DNA from: an uncultured Rikenella sp.
GTDB taxonomy: Bacteria; Bacteroidota; Bacteroidia; Bacteroidales; Rikenellaceae
Length of the DNA stretch: 11,092 bases
Reading direction: 5' to 3'
Assembly: GCF_910579375.1 (NCBI RefSeq)
Contig: NZ_CAJTUJ010000061.1
Location: forward strand, 1-11,092
Positions 6,446-11,092 of the stretch are shown here, piece after piece. The notes under the pieces were generated by a model. It searched no databases. It worked only from the letters and a program-made list of their open reading frames with translations, and was not told the origin of the DNA. Every line of letters begins with the position of its first letter. Position 1 is the stretch's first letter. A program made the translations under genes and the position numbers.

Positions 6446-8533
6446 TTATCGGCCCTTAGCCCCGTCGCCGATGCCCATCTTCTCCAACAGAGGCCCCACC
6501 GTCGGCTCGTGGCCCGCAAAGCGGACGTAGAGCGTCATCGGATGTTCGCTGCCGCCCGGCGTCAGGATGTATGACCGGAACGCCTGCGCCGTCGCTGGGT
6601 CGAAGATGCCCCGCTCGCGGAACCGCGCGAAAGCGTCCGCCTCCAGCACCTCCGCCCACTTGTAGCTGTAGTACCCCGCCGCATAGCCCCCGCCGAAGAT
6701 GTGACCGAAACTCGTCGAGAAACAGCTTCCCTCGACCCGCGGCATCACCTGCGTCCGTTCCGTCGCCCGGCGTTCGAACGCCGCCACGTCGCACCCTTCG
6801 TCCAGCGGCTCCGCGATCGAGTGCCAAGCCATGTCGCACAGGCCGAACTGCACCTGCCGCACGCAGGCGTAGGCGGCCAGATAGCGCCGTGCCGCCTCGA
6901 TCCGGTCGATCAGCTCCGGCGGCATCTTTTCGCCCGTCTCGTAGTGCGCCGCCCAGAGGTCGAGAAACTCCCGCTCGGCCACCCAGTTTTCCAGTATCTG
7001 CGACGGCAGCTCCACGAAGTCGCGCCGCACGTTCGTCCCCGTCAGACTCGGATAGCTTCCCCGGCCCAATATCCCGTGCAGTCCATGTCCGAACTCATGG
7101 AAAATGGTCGTCGCCTCGCTGAAACTCAGCAGTGAGGGCCGTTTTTCGGTCGGCTTCGTGAAGTTGCACACCAGCGAGACGATCGGAATCACCGCCTCAC
7201 CCGTCTCCGGGTCGCGATACGCCTGCCGATACGACGTCATCCACGCGCCCCCCTGCTTGCCCGGCCGTGGGAAGTAGTCGATATAGAGGATGGCCATGGG
7301 CCGGTCGTCGCCTCCCGAGCCGTCGTAGACTTCGAAGGCCCGGACGTCGGGATGGTAGATCGGAATCTCCTTGTTCTCCTTGAACGAGAGCCCGTAGAGC
7401 CGTCCGGCGAGCAGGAACATCGCCTCCTGCACCCGCTCCAGCCGGAAATAGGGGCGGGTCGCCTCGTCGTCGAAATCGTAGGTCGCCGCCTTGTATTTTT
7501 CAGTGTAATAGGCCCAGTCCCAAGGCATCAGCGTCCCGTCGAAACCCCGGCTCTCCGCGTAGGCACGGATCGTCGCCACCTCCCGTTCGGCATGCGGTTT
7601 GGCCCGCTCCAACAGCTCGTCTAACAGGCCGTTCACCCGTTCGGCGCTCCCCGCCATCCGGTTTTCGAGGGCGTAGTCCGCGTAGGTACTGTATCCTAAC
7701 AGATTGGCTAACTGGAGGCGCAGGTCGGCGATCCGGACGATGATCCGGCTGTTGTCCTGTTCGCCGCCGTAGGCCCGGCTGTTGTAGGCCCGGTAGAGCT
7801 TCTCGCGCAGGTCGCGCCGCTCGGAGTAGGTCAGGAACGGAATGTAGCTCGGCGCGTGGAGCGTGAAGAGCCAGCCGCTCAGTCCCGCCGCCTTCGCCTC
7901 GGCCGCAGCCGCGTCGCGTACCGCCTCCGGCAGCCCTGCGAGCTCGTCCGGCTCGGTCAGGTGGAGCCGAAAGGCATTGGTCGCAGCCAGCAGATTCTGC
8001 TCGAAACGCAGCGTCAGCCGGGCCAGCTCGTTGGTCACGCCCCGGTATTCGGTCTGGCGTTCCGTGTCGAGGTTGGCTCCTGAGCGGACGAAGCCGCGGT
8101 AGCTCTCTTCCAGCAACATCCGCTGCTCGGCCGAGAGTCCCTCGAACTCATCGTCCGCCGCGGCTTCGTAAACCCTTTTCACCCGGTCGAACAGCCGGGG
8201 ATTGAGCATCACGTCGTTGCTGAAGTCGGTGAGCATCGGCGAAAGTTCCAGCGCCAGGGCCTGCATGGCGTCGTCGGTTTCGGCGCTGTTGAGGTTGTAG
8301 AAGAGGGTCATGGCCCGCTCCAGCGGCTGTTGGGCGAATTCGAGGGCTTCGATGGTGTTGGCGAAGGTCGGCTCCTCGGGCCGGGTGGCGATCCGGTCGA
8401 TCGCCTCCCGGCTCTCCGCAATGAGGCGTTCGACGGCCGGCCGGTAGTCTTCGATGCGGATCCGGTCGAACGGCGGAACGCCGTAAGGGGTCGTCCATTT
8501 GCTCAACAGCGGATTGGGTGCGGTATCGTTCAT
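6446..8533 (-). CDS. dcp: M3 family metallopeptidase, peptidyl-dipeptidase Dcp-like
   Basis: This 695-residue zinc peptidase releases dipeptides from the C-terminus of oligopeptides and takes part in cytoplasmic peptide turnover. It opens with NPLLSKWTTPYGVPPFDRI, the typical Dcp N-terminus, and carries PTFANTIEALE (about 54-64), which is also standard for the family. The zinc site is HEFGH at 479-483 (ligands H479 and H483, catalytic E480), with the third ligand E508 in RDFVELPSQ, 29 residues after H479. The stretch GGGYAAGYYSYKWAEVLEADAF near the C-terminus is the conserved substrate-binding segment of M3A enzymes. There is no signal peptide, so it is cytoplasmic. Length agrees with Dcp (about 680-700). 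Oligopeptidase A is the nearest alternative; the N-terminus favours Dcp. It has a good promoter at 8589-8620 and is transcribed alone, divergent from rubrerythrin. Confidence 0.93.
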   Translation of the reverse strand: MNDTAPNPLLSKWTTPYGVPPFDRIRIEDYRPAVERLIAESREAIDRIATRPEEPTFANTIEALEFAQQPLERAMTLFYNLNSAETDDAMQALALELSPMLTDFSNDVMLNPRLFDRVKRVYEAAADDEFEGLSAEQRMLLEESYRGFVRSGANLDTERQTEYRGVTNELARLTLRFEQNLLAATNAFRLHLTEPDELAGLPEAVRDAAAAEAKAAGLSGWLFTLHAPSYIPFLTYSERRDLREKLYRAYNSRAYGGEQDNSRIIVRIADLRLQLANLLGYSTYADYALENRMAGSAERVNGLLDELLERAKPHAEREVATIRAYAESRGFDGTLMPWDWAYYTEKYKAATYDFDDEATRPYFRLERVQEAMFLLAGRLYGLSFKENKEIPIYHPDVRAFEVYDGSGGDDRPMAILYIDYFPRPGKQGGAWMTSYRQAYRDPETGEAVIPIVSLVCNFTKPTEKRPSLLSFSEATTIFHEFGHGLHGILGRGSYPSLTGTNVRRDFVELPSQILENWVAEREFLDLWAAHYETGEKMPPELIDRIEAARRYLAAYACVRQVQFGLCDMAWHSIAEPLDEGCDVAAFERRATERTQVMPRVEGSCFSTSFGHIFGGGYAAGYYSYKWAEVLEADAFARFRERGIFDPATAQAFRSYILTPGGSEHPMTLYVRFAGHEPTVGPLLEKMGIGDGAKGR

Positions 8534-8588
8534 GTTTGTGCGTTTTTTTGCGGGTTGAGTATGCGGTCGCCGGAGCGATCCGTAGGGT

Positions 8589-8620
8589 TAAAGATAGCGA
8601 TTCGGCGGGTTCCGTTCAAA
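8589..8620 (-). promoter_or_regulatory. Promoter of the M3 peptidase gene
   Basis: On the minus strand TTTG (8617-8620) is followed after 20 nt by TATCTTTA (8589-8596), one base off the Bacteroidetes -33/-7 pair TTTG and TAnnTTTG at the right spacing. The leader to the ATG would be about 50 nt. Confidence 0.6.
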
Positions 8621-8721
8621 AAACAGGTGATTTTTCCGTTTTCGGTCGGATGATAATTCGGAATGGTATATTTTTTGTAAGTTCAATAGGGTGTTTAACG
8701 AAACTTTAAATCCGATCTATT

Positions 8722-9303
8722 ATGGGAAAAAAGAGTATCCACGGTACACGTACCGAACAGAATCTGCTGAAAGCTTTTGCCGGTGAATCGCAGGCTTGGG
8801 CGCGTTATACGATGTTCGCCAAAAAGGCCCGGAAAGAGGGGTACGAGGTGATCGCCAAGTTCTTCGACGAGACGGCGGCCAACGAACAGCAGCACGGAAA
8901 GGTCTATTTCGAATTGTTGCAGGGCGGGATGGTCGAAATCACGGCCTCTTATCCGGCGGGGGTGATCGGCACGACGGCCGAAAACCTGGCCGAAGCGGCC
9001 GAAGGGGAACACGACGAAGGGCATGTGCTCTATCCGGAGTTCGCCCGGATTGCCGAAGAGGAGGGTTTTCCTGAAATCGCGGTTAAATTCCGTCTGATAA
9101 CGGCGGTCGAAAAGGATCACGAAGCGCGGTATCGCAAGCTCCTGAAGACGCTCGAAGCGGGCGAGATGTTCAAGAAAGATACGCCCCAGTCCTGGCGTTG
9201 TCGGAAGTGCGGTTATGTGCACAAGGGCAAGGAGGCGCCGGAAAAATGTCCGATTTGCGACCATCCGCGGGCCTATTTCGAGCTTATGGACGACAAGTTT
9301 TAG
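8722..9303 (+). CDS. rbr: Rubrerythrin
   Basis: Rubrerythrin is a cytoplasmic non-haem diiron protein that reduces hydrogen peroxide in anaerobes, taking electrons from NADH through a reductase and rubredoxin. The 193-residue protein has the two standard parts. The ferritin-like four-helix domain (about 1-150) supplies iron ligands in GES (E22), NEQQH (E55, H58), EGEHDE (E96, E99) and EKDHE (E130, H133). The C-terminal rubredoxin-like domain binds one iron through C160 and C163 (CRKC) and C176 and C179 (CPIC). The protein is complete, with the usual tail RAYFELMDDKF. A TATATTTTTTG stretch 40-50 bp upstream resembles a -7 box with one extra base, so the promoter is uncertain. No PerR or OxyR site was recognised. 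The gene stands alone and is closed by a strong terminator. Confidence 0.96.
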   Translation: MGKKSIHGTRTEQNLLKAFAGESQAWARYTMFAKKARKEGYEVIAKFFDETAANEQQHGKVYFELLQGGMVEITASYPAGVIGTTAENLAEAAEGEHDEGHVLYPEFARIAEEEGFPEIAVKFRLITAVEKDHEARYRKLLKTLEAGEMFKKDTPQSWRCRKCGYVHKGKEAPEKCPICDHPRAYFELMDDKF

Positions 9304-9324
9304 GCTTTCTGTGCCGTCGGTTTG

Positions 9325-9363
9325 CGTCCGGCGAGGAGATTCTCCTCGCCGGACGTTTTTTTA
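9325..9363 (+). terminator. Rho-independent terminator of rubrerythrin
   Basis: CGTCCGGCGAGGAG (9325-9338) pairs perfectly with CTCCTCGCCGGACG (9342-9355) over a 3-nt loop, followed directly by a T-tract (9356-9362). It starts 22 bp after the rbr stop codon. Confidence 0.92.
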
Positions 9364-9397
9364 TTGGGTGTAGGTGGTGGCGGCGTTTTGTCCCCGT

Positions 9398-9580
9398 TTA
9401 TTCCGAGAGGCAACGCAACTGAAGAGCGTAGGCGCGGTAGTACGCGAAGCCGGGATTGAGGGTCGCCACGTTGAAATACAAGTACACCCCGTTGCTGCGG
9501 CTCACCGACGACGAATAGCTGAACCCGTGGTAGCCGACGGCGCTCAGCGTGCCATTGGCTCTCTCGCGGTAGCCCGGGGC
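9398..9580 (-). pseudogene. FISUMP/DUF1566-like C-terminal gene fragment D (silent cassette)
   Basis: Sixty codons plus TAA on the minus strand read APGYRERANG, then GFSYSSSVSRSNG, VYLYFN, YYRAYALQLRCLSE and stop. It begins and ends at the same points as the other three fragments but is four codons shorter in the first half. The APGYR start is closest to the PAAGYR of full-length relatives as I remember them. The last codons and the bases beyond the stop (TAAACGG) are identical to the other copies. It faces the rubrerythrin gene tail to tail, 35 bp beyond the end of that gene's terminator. Nothing upstream suggests expression: the neighbouring promoter at 9747 points away. The frame is open throughout, which argues against long neutral decay. 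Confidence 0.65.
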
Positions 9581-9746
9581 GGGATGTTGCCGGTCGTATA
9601 TTTTTTATTATTATCTATCTGATTGAAGTGGGCGGGATTGCGGCGGTTTATCTGTGGGAAAGGTGTGTAATTTTGATGTTTATAGTTGATTATTAGTGTA
9701 TTGTAGAAATAGTGAAAACTCTTCGAATAAAAGCATGGTCGATGTC
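9581..9746. other. AT-rich intergenic stretch with no recognised element
   Basis: Between fragment D and the next promoter the sequence becomes clearly AT-rich, unlike the GC-rich surroundings. I saw no gene, long repeat or hairpin in it. The change in composition right beside the Gam-like operon may mark the left edge of acquired DNA. Confidence 0.5.
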
Positions 9747-9775
9747 TTGTATGTTTACAAAATGTATTATCTTTG
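9747..9775 (+). promoter_or_regulatory. Promoter of the Gam-like operon
   Basis: TTG (9747-9749), an 18-nt spacer and TATCTTTG (9768-9775) give the best Bacteroidetes-type promoter in the window; the -7 box is a perfect TAnnTTTG. The leader to the ATG at 9832 would be about 50 nt and is A/T-rich with no Shine-Dalgarno sequence. Confidence 0.75.
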
Positions 9776-9831
9776 CCTTGTAGAACGATTCCGGAATCCA
9801 ATATTATAAACATTTTTAAAACCAGCTATCC

Positions 9832-9960
9832 ATGAAGAAAATATGGAAATTCCTATTCGGGTGCCAGTGCGGCAAGCCGTTTCCGAGAGCCGAAGAGATG
9901 TGTCGGCGAATGAAACCGACCGAACATTTTGTCGTATCCCGATCCGGTGAAAAACGATGA
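9832..9960 (+). CDS. Small 42-residue protein, first gene of the Gam-like operon
   Basis: An ATG placed right after the operon promoter opens a 42-codon frame: MKKIWKFLFGCQCGKPF at the start, a basic middle with EEMCRRMK, and the end SRSGEKR. It has a lysine-rich N-terminus, a short hydrophobic run (WKFLF) and a CxC pair (C11, C13), with a third cysteine at about 24. Its TGA overlaps the ATG of the next gene by the four bases ATGA (9957-9960), a typical sign of translational coupling. The function is unknown and I do not recognise a family. The position, coupling and upstream promoter support that it is translated. Part of its DNA (9858-9869, then 9886-9897) resembles the 3' flank of fragment C, possibly by chance. 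Confidence 0.55.
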   Translation: MKKIWKFLFGCQCGKPFPRAEEMCRRMKPTEHFVVSRSGEKR

Positions 9961-10520
9961 GTCGAAAATACGAAGACATGCGCGAGCACCGCGCTCGGGC
10001 AGTGACCGTTTTGGATCGGGTCAAGGAGAGTCGGAAAGGCTTGAAAATTAGGTACGAACGGATCGACGAACACACTTGGGTCGAACGTTCGGAGGGTACA
10101 GAATCATTAAAACAACCACACATGATGCAATCTACAGTTACTCGGCAGGATGCCGAACAGGCCATTGCGCTCTATCGCACGGCGAAGAGTGCCAAAGCGG
10201 AGTACGAAGCCGTGATGGCCGATGCGGAACGAATTATCAATCAGTTCGGTCGGGCGAATCTCGATCAGTTTTCGGAGGGGCGGCTGGAGCTCGACAGCGG
10301 AACGTTGGCGCTCAAGAGCGGCGCGGCCAAACCGCTCAAAGGCGGTCGGCCGCTGACGACGGCTGCCCGGGCGGAGCTGGCGGCCCTGCTTCCGGAGGCT
10401 TATGTGCGTCTTTCGTGCGATTTCGCGGAGTTGTACGGTTGTCGGGATAAGATGGTGCGGCAGCTGCTGGCGGCGCGCGGAATCGAGATCGTCCGGGACG
10501 ACAAGTTCGTGGTTTTGTAG
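9957..10520 (+). CDS. Gam-like host-nuclease inhibitor protein (possible DNA-end binder)
   Basis: This 187-residue protein has two parts. Residues 1-55 are basic and charged (REHRARAV, IRYERIDEHTWVERSEG) and are not recognised. Residues 56-187 resemble Mu Gam-like proteins. They start with a long charged helix (about 62-98) that looks coiled-coil, continue with GRLELDSGTLALKSG, which fits the Gam core strand region, and end GIEIVRDDKFVVL, similar to the GVKIVQDEKF tails of Gam relatives as I remember them. Gam binds linear DNA ends and blocks RecBCD-type nucleases; whether this one does is inferred. The start at 9957 overlaps the preceding stop. An alternative start is ATG 10122 (Met56), preceded by an A-rich AAAACAACCACAC leader of the kind used in Bacteroidetes and placed exactly where the Gam-like similarity begins. 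The product may therefore be 187 or 132 residues, or both. Confidence 0.6.
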   Translation: MSRKYEDMREHRARAVTVLDRVKESRKGLKIRYERIDEHTWVERSEGTESLKQPHMMQSTVTRQDAEQAIALYRTAKSAKAEYEAVMADAERIINQFGRANLDQFSEGRLELDSGTLALKSGAAKPLKGGRPLTTAARAELAALLPEAYVRLSCDFAELYGCRDKMVRQLLAARGIEIVRDDKFVVL

Positions 10521-10590
10521 GCTCGATTGCCTCTTGCGGTGAGGTCGGATTTTTTGTATGATTTATTTCTGAATTTTATATCGAATCGTT

Positions 10591-10785
10591 ATGGCTTATA
10601 ATAAAAAAGGATACTACAAGCGCGCTCGGGCTTTGCAGGAGCTGACGGCGCAACATTACGAACCGGAGCGGCACGACCGTTGTTACAAGTGGGTATGGCG
10701 TCGGTTTGTCTATCCGCAGTTCGGTATCTGTTATCACAGTTATTTGCGTTACCTGCACACGGTCGTTCCGACTGAGGAGAGTTAG
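10591..10785 (+). CDS. Small 64-residue basic protein, family common beside Bacteroidetes phage-like genes
   Basis: The protein MAYNKKGYYKRARALQE...PTEES is 64 residues long and rich in Tyr, Arg and Trp. The pattern, a Y/R/K-rich helix, a short helix with YKWVWRRFVYPQF, then ISYxxYLRYL-like IcYHSYLRYL, recalls small proteins I remember next to Mu-like or conjugative genes in Bacteroides (their usual form is roughly IYPRYxISxxTFxxYL). I cannot name a function; DNA binding would suit the charge. It follows the Gam-like gene after 70 bp and is closed by a strong terminator, so all three small genes probably share one transcript. The gap contains a weak CCTC...GAGG hairpin followed by six Ts, which might partly end transcription before this gene. 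Confidence 0.65.
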   Translation: MAYNKKGYYKRARALQELTAQHYEPERHDRCYKWVWRRFVYPQFGICYHSYLRYLHTVVPTEES

Positions 10786-10821
10786 TTGATCGGGCAACAG
10801 GTGTCCGGTCGGATACGACAG

Positions 10822-10870
10822 GCCCGCGTCCCTCTCGATTCCGAGAGTGGCGCGGGCTTTTGTTTTGTTT
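10822..10870 (+). terminator. Terminator of the Gam-like operon
   Basis: GCCCGCG (10822-10828) pairs with CGCGGGC (10851-10857), and CTCTCG (10832-10837) with CGAGAG (10842-10847) over an ATTC loop. Only one mismatch lies between the two helices. TTTTGTTTTGTTT follows. Confidence 0.88.
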
Positions 10871-10971
10871 ATGGGGCGGGACTGCGGCGGAGCGAAAGCG
10901 GAGCCGCAGTGAGGCAGACACAGGGCAGTGCTTTAGGGCTTTGATTTTGGCTGGCTGTGGGCGGTGCTTGT

Positions 10972-11043
10972 GCGACCTTTAGGTCGCCGTCCTCGGAGCG
11001 CAGCGAACGCCATAGGCGGGCGCCGGGGGATGCGCCCGAGGAC
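10972..11043 (+). repeat. Two-hairpin repeat unit 7
   Basis: GCGACC-TTTA-GGTCGC (10972-10987) is followed after one base by a hairpin closed by GTCCTCGG (10989-10996) and CCGAGGAC (11036-11043), then GAACTT. It is the closest relative of the unit at 473-540, with the closing stem improved from U-G to C-G. The preceding 10871-10971 contains no gene; it holds a GACTGCGGC...GCCGCAGTG inverted pair (10880-10888 and 10903-10911). Confidence 0.7.
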
Positions 11044-11082
11044 GAACTTCCAATAATGGCCTAGTTCAATAGGCGTGCTTTT

Positions 11083-11092
11083 GCGGTTCGCA
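11083..11092 (+). repeat. Two-hairpin repeat unit 8, cut by the window end
   Basis: TTTTGCGGTTCGCA at the very end matches the start of the units at 77 and 367 (GCGGTTC) and comes 111 bp after unit 7, the same step as between the other units. Only the first arm is inside the window. Confidence 0.45.

Noticed and set aside
9747..10870. Complete Mu-like prophage
   Set aside because: Only the Gam-like protein and two small genes are present, closed by their own promoter and terminator; no transposase, portal, capsid or tail genes.

Overview
The window looks like a chromosomal segment of a GC-rich (roughly 55-60 percent by eye) Bacteroidales bacterium, most likely Alistipes or another member of the Rikenellaceae. 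The reasons are a DUF3078 outer-membrane protein (a Bacteroidetes family), promoter -7 boxes of the TAnnTTTG type, A-rich leaders instead of Shine-Dalgarno sequences, and gene fragments of the FISUMP/DUF1566-like surface-protein domain that is common in gut Bacteroidales. The genus is inferred, not shown.

Layout. Positions 1-726 hold no gene. They start with a perfect palindrome (1-66) that touches the window edge, followed by at least five two-hairpin repeat units. Two tandem minus-strand FISUMP fragments follow (A 727-921, B 1022-1216). Then come endonuclease IV (nfo, minus, 1302-2150) and, divergently, a DUF3078 outer-membrane protein (2242-3360). An intergenic stretch carries one inverted two-hairpin repeat and fragment C (3588-3782), which lies just behind a GT2 glycosyltransferase (minus, 3836-4612). 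Divergent from it is an S41 C-terminal processing peptidase (4716-6368). It converges on an M3 peptidyl-dipeptidase (minus, 6446-8533) across a strong shared terminator. Rubrerythrin (8722-9303) has its own terminator, followed by fragment D (9398-9580). A self-contained transcription unit follows: a good promoter, a 42-aa ORF, a Gam-like protein, a 64-aa protein and a terminator (9747-10857). The window ends in another two-hairpin array (from 10972).

How the genes relate. The conserved genes are ordinary housekeeping or envelope genes, each apparently in its own transcription unit: base-excision repair, envelope proteolysis, peptide turnover, peroxide defence and glycan synthesis. They do not form a pathway.

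The unusual material lies between them. Four 60-64-codon fragments, all on the minus strand, share nearly identical DNA at both ends but have divergent interiors. They encode only the last part of a lectin-like domain plus its stop codon and have no expression signals. They look like silent C-terminal cassettes. A separate family of two-hairpin repeats keeps its stems through compensatory changes while its sequence drifts. A Gam-like DNA-end-binding protein sits in a small operon without any transposase or phage structural gene. I see no reverse transcriptase, recombinase, transposase, CRISPR array, rRNA or tRNA in the window.
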